Origin: Massilia litorea | GTDB taxonomy: Bacteria > Pseudomonadota > Gammaproteobacteria > Burkholderiales > Burkholderiaceae_D | Assembly (NCBI RefSeq): GCF_015101885.1 | Contig: NZ_CP062941.1 | Span: 4,588,001 to 4,652,000, forward strand | Reading direction: 5' to 3' | DNA length: 64,000 bases | Shown here: positions 39,057 through 46,896 of the stretch, piece by piece | How the letters are laid out: each line of letters begins with the position of its first letter | Position numbering within the stretch: position 1 is the stretch's first letter | Notes under the pieces: model-generated | Database searches by the model: none | Seen by the model: only the letters and a program-made list of their open reading frames with translations | Told to the model about the DNA's origin: nothing | Translations under genes and position numbers: made by a program

Positions 39057-40010
39057 TCAGGCGGTCGTCAGCGGCGCATGACCCTCGAGCTTGCCGCGGC
39101 CGACGCGCTCGTATTCGGCAATCACCTGGGCGCCGAACAGGAGCAGCGTGGCGCCGATCTCGAGGCTGAACATGACGACGATGGCCGTCGTCATCGAGCC
39201 GTACACGACGTTCACCTGGGACAGGGTCGAGAAATACCAGACCAGCACGTGGCGCGCGATTTCCCACAACAGCGCCGCCGTCACCCCGCCCACCAGCGCA
39301 TGCGACAGCGACAGGCGCCCGACCGGCATCACGAGGTAGATCGAGGTCAGCACCAGGATTTCGCCGAGGAGGCCCAGCAGATATAGCAGCGCGCCCGAGA
39401 CGCCGTTCAGCGACCAGGTGGCGCCGAACAATTCCACGCTCTCCCTCCCCATCACCTGCAGGGTGCCGGCCACCACCGTCACCAGCAGCACGCCCACGCC
39501 CAGCGCCAGCATGTAGCAATAAGGCAGCACGGCCGAGACGAGGAAATGACGGCGCCGCACCGCCACCCGGTGGATGAAGATGACGCTCATCGCGTTCTCC
39601 AGCACCGTGAACGCAAACGAGCTGAAGAACAGCATGGTCACGCCCAGCACCCAGGTGATCAGGTCGCGGTTGTCGAGGAAGTTGGCCACCTCGCCCACGA
39701 TCGAGGCCGACTGGCCGGGCACCAGCAATTCCAGGTAGCGGCGCATCGTCACCAGCAGTTCGGCCTGGTCGATGAAATGCGAGAGCGCGACGACGACCAG
39801 CATCAGGAAGGGCACGATCGAGAGCAGCGCGTAATAGGCGACTGCGCCGGCCAGCAGCAGGCCCTGGTTGGCCCGGAAGCCCTTGATGACGCTGAGGCTG
39901 AAGGCGAGCGGATGCAACAGGATATAGGCGTTGGCGCGGCGGTTCAGGATCCGCACACGCAGGCTGCGCAAGCGCAGGCGCCGCAGGCGCAAACGGCTCA
40001 GGCCGCTCAT
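39057..40010 (-). CDS. YihY/BrkB-family membrane protein coupled to senA
   Basis: 317 residues with six predicted membrane helices. It contains the YihY/BrkB hallmarks FRANQGLLLAGAVAYYALLSIVPFLML (about 40-66), a loop with YLELLVPGQ, and the C-terminal LWEIARHVLVWYFSTLSQVNVVYGSMTTAIVVMFSLE. An N-terminal basic stretch of about 25 residues precedes the helices. Substrate unknown for the family. The ATG (40010) overlaps the TGA of the EgtB-family gene (ATGA), so it is translated as part of the egtD-senA message. The longer upstream reading to 40523 lies inside that gene and is not the start. Confidence 0.88.
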   Translation of the reverse strand: MSGLSRLRLRRLRLRSLRVRILNRRANAYILLHPLAFSLSVIKGFRANQGLLLAGAVAYYALLSIVPFLMLVVVALSHFIDQAELLVTMRRYLELLVPGQSASIVGEVANFLDNRDLITWVLGVTMLFFSSFAFTVLENAMSVIFIHRVAVRRRHFLVSAVLPYCYMLALGVGVLLVTVVAGTLQVMGRESVELFGATWSLNGVSGALLYLLGLLGEILVLTSIYLVMPVGRLSLSHALVGGVTAALLWEIARHVLVWYFSTLSQVNVVYGSMTTAIVVMFSLEIGATLLLFGAQVIAEYERVGRGKLEGHAPLTTA

Positions 40011-41212
40011 CGCGCGAGCCTGATGCCGGTAAATTGCCAGCGCGCGCCTGCCGGGAAGAAATTGCGGTAGCTGGCACGGGCGTGGCCGGACGGCGTCGCG
40101 CAGGACGAGCCGCGCAGCACGTACTGGTTGACCATGAACTTGCCGTTGTATTCGCCGATCGCGCCCGCTGCCGGGGCATAACCGGGATAGGGTGCATAGC
40201 TGCTGCTGGTCCATTGCCAGCAGGCGCCGAACATTTGCGTCAAGCCATCGCCGGCGGAAGCGCCCGGGTGCAGGCGGCCTCCCTCGATGCTGGCCAGGCG
40301 GGCCGCGAATTCCCATTCGGCCTCGAGCGGCAGGCGCGCGCCGCACCAGCGTGCATAGGCGTCGGCTTCGTACAGCGACAGGTGGGTGACCGGGCGCGCC
40401 GGGTCGAGCGCGTGCTCGCCGTGCAGGGTGAATTCGTCCCAGCCGCCCTCCGGCCGGCGCCGCCAATACAGGGGCGCGGCCAGTTCGCCAGAGGCCACCT
40501 TGTCCCAGCCTTCGGCCAGCCACAGGGCCGGGTCGCGGTAGCCGCCGGCCTCGATGAAGGCGGCGTATTCGCCGTTCGTCACCAGGCGCGAGGCCAGCGT
40601 GAACGGGGCGACATAGCTGCGGTGGCGCGGCAGTTCGTTATCGAAAGCGAAGCCGCGCCCGTCGTGGCCGATCTCGACCAGGCCGCCGTCGAATTCCAGG
40701 AAATCCATGGGCAGCGGCGGCGCCTCAGGCGCGATTGGTTCGCCGTCGTAGGCGGGCGCGATCGGATTCTGGGCCAGCAGGTGTTTTACGTCCGTGAGCA
40801 TCAGTTCCTGGTGCTGCTGTTCGTGCTGCAGGCCGAGCGTGACCAGAGCGGAAAGCGCCCCGTCATTTTCGCTCTCGAGCAGCCTCAGCATGCGTGCATC
40901 GACATCCGCGCGGTAGGCCTTGACCTCGTCCAGCGAAGGCCGCGTCAGCAGGCCGCGCTGGGCGCGCGGATGCTTGGCCCCGACGCCGTTGTAATACGAA
41001 TTGAACAGTACCCGGAAGGCGGGATGAAAGGGAGAAAAGCCGGCCTCGCGCGCTTCCAGGATAAAGGTCTCGAAAAACCAGGTCGAGTGCGCCAGGTGCC
41101 ATTTGACCGGGCTGGCGTCCGCCATCGACTGGGCGCAGCAGTCCTCGCTCGAGAGCGGTGCAGCCAGCTGCAGGGAACGCTGGCGTACCGCCTGGAAATC
41201 ATCGCGCAACAT
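40007..41212 (-). CDS. senA: EgtB-family nonheme iron sulfoxide/selenoxide synthase, probable selenoneine synthase SenA
   Basis: 401 residues. The N-terminal DinB-like four-helix domain carries the iron-binding three-His set: His42 (WHLAHS), His130 and His134 (HEQQHQE). The C-terminal FGE-sulfatase/C-type-lectin domain includes YARWCGARLPLEAEWEFAAR and GACWQWTSSSYAPYPGY. EgtB enzymes join hercynine to a thiol with O2; SenA uses the selenosugar. I read it as SenA because senB-senC lie 3.6 kb away and no egtA, egtC or egtE is present, but an ergothioneine EgtB is possible. ATG 41212 is 8 bases after the egtD stop. Confidence 0.8.
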   Translation of the reverse strand: MLRDDFQAVRQRSLQLAAPLSSEDCCAQSMADASPVKWHLAHSTWFFETFILEAREAGFSPFHPAFRVLFNSYYNGVGAKHPRAQRGLLTRPSLDEVKAYRADVDARMLRLLESENDGALSALVTLGLQHEQQHQELMLTDVKHLLAQNPIAPAYDGEPIAPEAPPLPMDFLEFDGGLVEIGHDGRGFAFDNELPRHRSYVAPFTLASRLVTNGEYAAFIEAGGYRDPALWLAEGWDKVASGELAAPLYWRRRPEGGWDEFTLHGEHALDPARPVTHLSLYEADAYARWCGARLPLEAEWEFAARLASIEGGRLHPGASAGDGLTQMFGACWQWTSSSYAPYPGYAPAAGAIGEYNGKFMVNQYVLRGSSCATPSGHARASYRNFFPAGARWQFTGIRLAR

Positions 41213-41220
41213 GGCGGAAT

Positions 41221-42189
41221 TCAGGCGATCGCCTGCGCATGAATGACCGCGAACGGGCAGCGTGGATCGGTCCACACCCGGGTGGCCTCGAAGCCCGACT
41301 GTTCGAGCAGGCCGATGGCGTCGGCCTGGCGGTATTTATAGCTGTTTTCCGTATGGATGCGTTCGCCCGCGGCGAAATCGCGCCCGCCGCCCGGCCAGCG
41401 CACCGATTGGAAACGCTTTGCCTCGAGGTGCATCTCGACCCTGCCCGCCGCCTCGTTGTAGAGGCCGACGTGGCGCCAGTTGCGAATGTCGAAGTCGCTG
41501 CCCAGCAGGCGGTTCACATGGCGCAGGACGTTCAGGTTGAAGGCGGCCGTGACGCCGAGCGCGTCGTCGTAGGCGGCGTCGAGGATGGCCTTGTCCTTCG
41601 CCAGGTCGATACCGATCAACAAGGCGCCATCCGGACCGCAGCCCCTGCGCAGGCGCGTCAGGAACACGCGTGCCTCGGGCGGCGTGAAATTACCCAGCGA
41701 CGAGCCCGGATAGAAGAACAGGCGGCGCTCGGCGCGCACGCTCTCCGGCAGTTCCAGTCCGCTGGAAAAATCGAGCCCGAGGGCCTGCATGTCGATGTGC
41801 GGGAAGCGCAGCCGCAGCCTGGCGAGCGCTTCGCTGACGAATTCGGTGGAGATGTCGACCGCCACGTACTGCGCCGGGCGCAGCAGCGGAAACAAGGCCG
41901 CCGCCTTGGCGCAGTTGCCGGCGCCCAGGTCGATCAGCGTGCTGCCGATGCCGCAGGCGTGGGCGATCTCGCGGCCGTGGCGCTCGAAGATGCCGGCCTC
42001 GGTGCGGGTCGGGTAATACTCGGGCAGCTCGCAGATCGCCTCGAACAGTTTCGAGCCGAGCGCGTCGTACAGGAACTTGGGAGAAATCGCCGCCTGGCGC
42101 GCGCCAAGGCCGTCGAACAGCTCGGACGGCACGTGGGCGCTGCCTGTGCATGGCACATCGAGCTTCTCGGTTGTGCAGGTCGTCAGCAT
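41221..42189 (-). CDS. egtD: L-histidine N-alpha-methyltransferase EgtD
   Basis: SAM-dependent trimethylation of histidine to hercynine, the shared precursor of ergothioneine and selenoneine. 322 residues match the family. Signatures: SPKFLYDALGSKLFEAICELPEYYPTRTEAGIF near the N-terminus, SAM-binding LIDLGAGNCAKAA, FFYPGSSLGNFTPPEA, and a C-terminal ENSYKYR histidine-binding segment. First gene of egtD-senA-yihY. ATG 42189 is the likely start; ATG 42201 is also in frame, and neither has a strong ribosome binding site. Confidence 0.93.
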   Translation of the reverse strand: MLTTCTTEKLDVPCTGSAHVPSELFDGLGARQAAISPKFLYDALGSKLFEAICELPEYYPTRTEAGIFERHGREIAHACGIGSTLIDLGAGNCAKAAALFPLLRPAQYVAVDISTEFVSEALARLRLRFPHIDMQALGLDFSSGLELPESVRAERRLFFYPGSSLGNFTPPEARVFLTRLRRGCGPDGALLIGIDLAKDKAILDAAYDDALGVTAAFNLNVLRHVNRLLGSDFDIRNWRHVGLYNEAAGRVEMHLEAKRFQSVRWPGGGRDFAAGERIHTENSYKYRQADAIGLLEQSGFEATRVWTDPRCPFAVIHAQAIA

Positions 42190-42349
42190 AAGGTTTATCA
42201 TTCGTGCCGCCGGAGCACCCGATGCGCCCTGGCTAGGGAGGAAGTTGCTGTTTTTGCTATCATAGCGGAAGTTGCGAATCCTCCGCGCCGGGCAGCCGCC
42301 AAGCGTGCTCGCCTTCGCCCCCGTGCTATTTACAACAAGAAAGCCCCTT
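42190..42349. promoter_or_regulatory. Divergent control region between egtD and the transporter operon
   Basis: 160 bases separate the two start codons and must hold both promoters. TATCAT/TATGAT overlap on opposite strands at 42258-42264, but neither has a good -35. CAAGAAAG before the binding-protein ATG is its ribosome binding site. A shared regulator binding here would be plausible, but I see no clear dyad. Confidence 0.35.
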
Positions 42350-43222
42350 ATGTCTCCCATGTCCGCCCTGAAGTCGCTGTTCGCCGCCTCCAGCGTCGCC
42401 CTGCTGCTGGCCGCCCCTGCCTGCGCCCAGAACACCCCGGGCGTGCTGCGCGTCTCGGCCATTCCGGACGAAGCGCCGACCGAACTGCAGCGCAAGTTCA
42501 AGCCGCTGGGCGACTACCTGGCCAAGGCGACCGGCCTGAAGGTCGAGTTCACGCCGGTGACCGACTACGCGGCCTCGGTCGAGGGCCTGATCAACCACAA
42601 GCTCGACATGGTCTGGTTCGGCGGCTTCACCTTCGTGCAGGCGAACGTGCGCAGCAAGGGCCAGGTCGTGCCCCTGGTGCAGCGGGCCGAGGACGAGAAA
42701 TTCCGTTCCGTGTTCATCACCACGCAACCCGGCATCAACAAGCTGGAAGACCTGCGCGGCAAGACCCTCTCGTTCGGTTCCGAATCGTCGACTTCGGGCC
42801 ACCTGATGCCGCGTTCGTTCCTGCTGGGTGCGAAGATCAACCCGGACACCGACCTCAAGCGTGTTGCCTTCTCGGGCGCGCATGACGCCACCGTCGCCGC
42901 GGTCGCGGGCGGCAAGGTCGATGCCGGCGCCCTGAACATCTCGGTCTGGGAAAAGCTGGTCGAATCCGGCAAGGCCGATCCGAAGACCACCCGCGTGTTC
43001 TACACCACCCCGGGCTACTACGACTACAACTGGTCGGTGCACGCGAGCATGGCCCCGGCCCTGCAGAAGAAGATCCGCGACGCCTTCCTGGCGCTGGATG
43101 CCTCGACTCCGCAGGGCAAGGAAATCCTGGACCTGCAGCGCGCGACGAAATTCGTGCCGACCCGGGCCGAGAACTACAAGGCGATCGAAGCGGCGGCGAA
43201 GAACGCCGGCCTGCTGAAGTAA
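42350..43222 (+). CDS. Periplasmic binding protein of a putative selenium-oxyanion ABC transporter (PhnD-like)
   Basis: 290 residues. Signal peptide (SLFAASSVALLLAAPACA), then a PhnD/SsuA-like type II binding protein. The run RVSAIPDEAPTELQRKFKPL and YAASVEGLINHKLDMVWFGG with SEDEK-like QRAEDEKFRSVF matches what I know of the family named putative selenate ABC transporter binding protein (TIGR04553). That name rests on gene neighbourhoods, not assays. It is divergent from egtD and heads a five-gene operon. ATG 42359 is an alternative start. Confidence 0.85.
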   Translation: MSPMSALKSLFAASSVALLLAAPACAQNTPGVLRVSAIPDEAPTELQRKFKPLGDYLAKATGLKVEFTPVTDYAASVEGLINHKLDMVWFGGFTFVQANVRSKGQVVPLVQRAEDEKFRSVFITTQPGINKLEDLRGKTLSFGSESSTSGHLMPRSFLLGAKINPDTDLKRVAFSGAHDATVAAVAGGKVDAGALNISVWEKLVESGKADPKTTRVFYTTPGYYDYNWSVHASMAPALQKKIRDAFLALDASTPQGKEILDLQRATKFVPTRAENYKAIEAAAKNAGLLK

Positions 43223-43253
43223 TCGCGCTGGTGGATCGACAAGGTTCCAACCG

Positions 43254-44081
43254 ATGACGTCAAAGCCGATGAGTTTCAAGCTCGACAAACTGACCGTGCG
43301 CCACCTCACCGGCACCCGCACGGCCGCGCTGCACGAACTCGACCTGGATATCCAACCGGGCGAGCAACTTGCGCTCATCGGTCCCTCGGGCGCCGGCAAG
43401 ACCACCTTGCTGTCGACCCTGGCCTGCGCCCACCAGCCGGCCGCAGGTGTGCTGGCCGTGTTCGGCGTCGATCCCTGGGCGCTGCCGCAGAAGGCGCGCC
43501 ACGGCTTGCGCGCGCGCCTGTTCCTGGCGCCGCAGACGCCGCCGCTGCCGCCGCGCCAGCGCGTCGTCACCGCCGTGCTGGCGGCGCGCCTGCCGCACTG
43601 GAGCCTGGCCAGGGCACTGCGTTCCCTGTTTACGCCGGTCGACCCGGATGCCGCCTTCGAGGCCCTGCGCCGCTTCGGTCTCGGCGACAAACTGTATGCG
43701 CGCGTCGACCGCCTGTCGGGCGGCGAACGCCAGCGCTGCAGCCTGGCGCGCCTGCTCCTGTCCAGTGCCGACGCCTTCCTCGTCGACGAGCCGATCTCCG
43801 CGCTCGACCCGGCCCTGGCCCGCATCACGCTGGCCACGCTGCAGGAAGAAGCCGCCAACCGCAAGGCCACCCTGGTATGCAGCCTGCACCAGGTCGAGAT
43901 GGCGCGCGCGCATTTCGGCCGCATCGTCGGCCTGCGGGACGGCCGTATCGTGTTCGACCTGCCGCGCGAGCAGGTGACCGATGCGATGATCGCCGCGCTC
44001 TACGAAAACGAACAGATCGAACCGCACCCGCCCGCCGCGCACGAGCCGCCCGAGCGCCTCGCCGTCGGCGCCTGCTTCTGA
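43254..44081 (+). CDS. PhnC-like ABC transporter ATP-binding protein
   Basis: 275 residues. Walker A GPSGAGKTT (about 42-50), Q-loop LAPQTPPLPPRQR (lengthened as in PhnC), signature LSGGERQRC, Walker B AFLVDEPISALDP and switch His in CSLHQVEMA. The C-terminal about 25 residues form a Pro/Glu-rich tail. Energises import with the two permeases that follow; the next gene starts 3 bases after its stop. Confidence 0.9.
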   Translation: MTSKPMSFKLDKLTVRHLTGTRTAALHELDLDIQPGEQLALIGPSGAGKTTLLSTLACAHQPAAGVLAVFGVDPWALPQKARHGLRARLFLAPQTPPLPPRQRVVTAVLAARLPHWSLARALRSLFTPVDPDAAFEALRRFGLGDKLYARVDRLSGGERQRCSLARLLLSSADAFLVDEPISALDPALARITLATLQEEAANRKATLVCSLHQVEMARAHFGRIVGLRDGRIVFDLPREQVTDAMIAALYENEQIEPHPPAAHEPPERLAVGACF

Positions 44082-44084
44082 CCG

Positions 44085-44912
44085 ATGGCGGCAACCCTCC
44101 TGCACCCCGATCCGGCCTGGCGTGGCCGCCTGCTGGCCTGCGCCGCCGCGCTGCTGCTGCTCTGGCCCGCGCTCGTCTACAGCGAATTCAAGCCCTGGAT
44201 CCTGTTCGACCTGCAAAGCCTGGCGGCGGCCGGCACCTTCCTGGGCGACTTCCTGCACCCCGCCCATTCACTCGAATTCCTCGCCATGGTGCTGCGCGAA
44301 ACCTGGATCACGGTCGCGATTGCGACCTGCGGCCTGGTGCTGGCCCTGCTGGGCGCGATACCCGCGACGCTGCTGGTGAGCGAGCGGCTGTCGATCTCGC
44401 GCCTCGGCACCGGCCGCGTGCGCTGGCCCGCGGCGCTCGTACGCCAGGGCGTGCGCTGGGTGCTGGTGCTGCTGCGCAGCGTGCCGGAACTGGTCTGGGC
44501 GCTGCTGTTCGTGCGCGTGGTCGGCCTCGGCCCCACGGCAGGCGTGCTGGCGATTGCCCTCACCTATTGCGGCATGCTGGCCAAGGTATATGCCGAAATC
44601 CTCGAATCGAGCGACGCCCATGCCACCGATGCGCTGCTGGCGAACGGCGCCGCGCGCCTGCCGGCCCTGCTCTACGGCGCCTTGCCCGAGGCCGCAGCCG
44701 AACTGGTCTCGTACACGATCTACCGCTGGGAGTGCGCGATCCGCGGCTCGGCCATCATGGGTTTTGTCGGCGCCGGCGGACTGGGGCAGCGGATGGACGA
44801 ATCGACCAGGATGATGGCCGGCGGCGAAGTGGCGACCATGCTGTTCGTCTTCGTGCTGCTGGTCGCCGCGGCCGACCTGGTCTCGACCCTGCTGCGCCGG
44901 AGGCTCGGATGA
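44085..44912 (+). CDS. PhnE-like ABC permease (first of two)
   Basis: 275 residues, six predicted helices. The BPD_transp_1 coupling loop is ATDALLANGAARLPALLYGALPEAAAELVSYTIYRWECAIRGS (about residues 178-220), typical of the phosphonate/selenate branch. LVLLRSVPELVWALLFV is the conserved segment before it. Its TGA overlaps the next ATG (ATGA). Confidence 0.9.
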   Translation: MAATLLHPDPAWRGRLLACAAALLLLWPALVYSEFKPWILFDLQSLAAAGTFLGDFLHPAHSLEFLAMVLRETWITVAIATCGLVLALLGAIPATLLVSERLSISRLGTGRVRWPAALVRQGVRWVLVLLRSVPELVWALLFVRVVGLGPTAGVLAIALTYCGMLAKVYAEILESSDAHATDALLANGAARLPALLYGALPEAAAELVSYTIYRWECAIRGSAIMGFVGAGGLGQRMDESTRMMAGGEVATMLFVFVLLVAAADLVSTLLRRRLG

Positions 44913-45694
44913 ACCGCCCCCTGCCGCCGCCCCGTTCGTGGAGCACGCCGCTGCTGCTGGTGCTGCTGCTGATACTGGTGATCGCCAGCTTCGCCACGCT
45001 GCGCCTGGACCTGGCCGCCTTTTTCACCCCGGAAGCGGTCGGCACCACGATGGAATTCCTGGGCGGCTTTGCCCCGCCCGAGACGGCCACGCCGTTCCTG
45101 ATGAAGACGCTCAACGCGGCGTCAGAGACGCTGTCGATGTCGGCGCTCGGCACCCTGCTGGCGGTGTTTGCCGGCCTGGTCATGGCGCTGCCCGCGGCCG
45201 GGCGCTGGGGAGGATCGGCACGCGCCGCCGTGCGCGCCGTGCTGAACGTCCTGCGCTCGATTCCGGAACTGGTCTGGGCCGCGCTGCTGCTGGTGGCCGC
45301 GGGCCTCGGTCCCTTCGCCGGTACCCTGGCGCTGGCGGCGCACACCTCGGGCGTGCTGGGGCGGCTGTTCGCCGACGCGCTGGAAAACGCCGAGCCGCAG
45401 CCGGAAGCGGCCCTGCGTACCAACGGCGCGCCCGCGCTGGCGGCCTTTTTCTACGCCACCCTGCCGCAAACGCTGCCGCAGATGCTCTCGTATACGCTGT
45501 ACCGCTGGGAGAACAATATCCGCGCCGCCGCCGTGCTGGGCGTGGTCGGCGCCGGCGGCCTGGGGCAGATGCTCAAGTACCACCTGTCGCTGTTCCAGAT
45601 GCAGAGCGCCGCGACCGTGGTGCTGGCGATGCTGCTGCTGGTGGCCCTGGTCGATGCGGTCAGCTTTGCGCTGCGGCGCGTCCTTACGCGTTAA
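44909..45694 (+). CDS. PhnE-like ABC permease (second of two)
   Basis: 261 residues, about six helices, homologous to the preceding permease (shared VLRSIPELVWAALLLV and EAALRTNGAPALAAFFYATLPQTLPQ coupling loop, then YRWENNIRAAAVLGVVGAGGLGQ). The pair probably forms a heterodimer. Start fixed by the 4-base overlap with the upstream stop. Confidence 0.9.
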   Translation: MNRPLPPPRSWSTPLLLVLLLILVIASFATLRLDLAAFFTPEAVGTTMEFLGGFAPPETATPFLMKTLNAASETLSMSALGTLLAVFAGLVMALPAAGRWGGSARAAVRAVLNVLRSIPELVWAALLLVAAGLGPFAGTLALAAHTSGVLGRLFADALENAEPQPEAALRTNGAPALAAFFYATLPQTLPQMLSYTLYRWENNIRAAAVLGVVGAGGLGQMLKYHLSLFQMQSAATVVLAMLLLVALVDAVSFALRRVLTR

Positions 45695-45698
45695 GCCG

Positions 45699-46355
45699 AT
45701 GCTGGAACTATCGAAGCTCACCAAGACCTATGGCGGACGCACCGTCCTGTCGGACCTGTCGCATGTCTTCGAGGCCGGCCGTTTCGTCGCCATCATGGGC
45801 GAGTCGGGCGTCGGCAAGTCGACTCTGCTGAACCTGATCGCAGGCCTCGATGCGCCCGACAGCGGCGCAGTCATCGTCGACGGCACGGCCATGGCCGCAC
45901 TCGACGACGATGCCGCCACCCGCCTGCGGCGCACGCGCATGGGTTTTATTTTCCAGGCCTTCCACGTGCTGCCGCATTTGACGCTGCAGCAGAACGTGGC
46001 GCTGCCTTTACTACTGAATCAGGAAAATGCGCGTGAAGGCGCGGCGCACGCCGAGACCATGCTGGCGGCGGTCGGGCTGGCCGGGCGTGGACAGGACTTC
46101 CCGCGCCAGCTCTCGGGCGGAGAATTGCAGCGCGTGGCGATCGCGCGCGCCCTCGTGCACAAGCCGGCCCTGCTGCTGGCGGACGAGCCGACCGGGAACC
46201 TGGATCCGGAAACGGCGGGCGGCATCCTGCGCCTGCTGCGCGCCGAGATCAAGGCCAACGGCGCCGGGGCCATCATGGTCACCCACTCGCATGCGGCGGC
46301 GGAAATGGCCGACGAAATCCTCATCCTGAGCCGCGACGGCCTCAAGCGGGCGTGA
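45699..46355 (+). CDS. LolD/MacB-type ABC ATPase, last gene of the transporter operon
   Basis: 218 residues. Walker A GESGVGKST, signature LSGGELQRVA, Walker B LLLADEPTGNLDP and switch His in VTHSHAA. The ADEPTGNLDP form and MGFIFQAFHVLPHLT place it in the LolD/MacB/FtsE branch, distinct from the PhnC-like ATPase earlier in the operon. It starts 4 bases after the second permease, so it is cotranscribed, yet no FtsX-like permease is near. Its membrane partner is unknown. Confidence 0.88.
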   Translation: MLELSKLTKTYGGRTVLSDLSHVFEAGRFVAIMGESGVGKSTLLNLIAGLDAPDSGAVIVDGTAMAALDDDAATRLRRTRMGFIFQAFHVLPHLTLQQNVALPLLLNQENAREGAAHAETMLAAVGLAGRGQDFPRQLSGGELQRVAIARALVHKPALLLADEPTGNLDPETAGGILRLLRAEIKANGAGAIMVTHSHAAAEMADEILILSRDGLKRA

Positions 46356-46553
46356 GATTTAACGTAAATTCCGCGCGGAAATAAGCACGTTAGACACCGT
46401 TCGCGACGAATAGTGCGGCGCCAGCCGCACGGGCGTAGTAATATCACAACGACCCGAACGCGACAGCGTTTAAGCGCGACAGCAATCAGAACAATCGGGC
46501 GTCTTCCAAAACGGTCCTGTCCCCTCAACCAAAAAAGCAAGTTGGAGGAGTAC

Positions 46554-46841
46554 ATGAACGTACGCCAAAAAAAACAGGAAATGCTGGCGGCGATGCACCG
46601 CGCCCGCGCCCTCGAACCGTCGAGTTTCGTGCCGAACAAGCTGCTCGACACGCTGATCGAAAAAATGCACCTCAAGAATGATGCGGAACTGTGCCGCGTG
46701 CTCGAAGTGCAGCCGCCGATCATCAGCAAGATCCGCCACCGCAAGCTGAACGTGGGCGCGACGATCCTGCTGCGCATGCACGAGAAATCGAATATCCCGA
46801 TCCGCGAACTGAAGGAGCTGACCTCGGCGGCGCTGCACTGA
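46554..46841 (+). CDS. Small HTH (Cro/CI-like) protein
   Basis: 95 residues. A central helix-turn-helix-like segment (NDAELCRVLEVQPPIISKIRHRKL, about 41-64) is flanked by a helical N-terminus rich in Lys/Gln and a short C-terminal helix. GGAGGAG is placed ideally before ATG 46554, so expression is expected to be high. It follows the transporter operon by 198 bases; a role in regulating it is only a possibility. Confidence 0.75.
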   Translation: MNVRQKKQEMLAAMHRARALEPSSFVPNKLLDTLIEKMHLKNDAELCRVLEVQPPIISKIRHRKLNVGATILLRMHEKSNIPIRELKELTSAALH

Positions 46842-46896
46842 GCCAGGGTGACGCGAGCGTCCGCATGGGCACACCTCCGACCGCGGCCCGGCCACC

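Noticed and set aside
39057..40523. A 488-codon version of the YihY gene reaching into senA.
   Set aside because: The extra 171 residues are an out-of-frame reading of senA; homology begins at ATG 40010, which overlaps the senA stop.
40007..42189. Ergothioneine operon (EgtB-EgtD only).
   Set aside because: Not excluded, but demoted: senB-senC and a selenium-type transporter surround it, and no egtA, egtC or egtE is present. It remains the main alternative reading.
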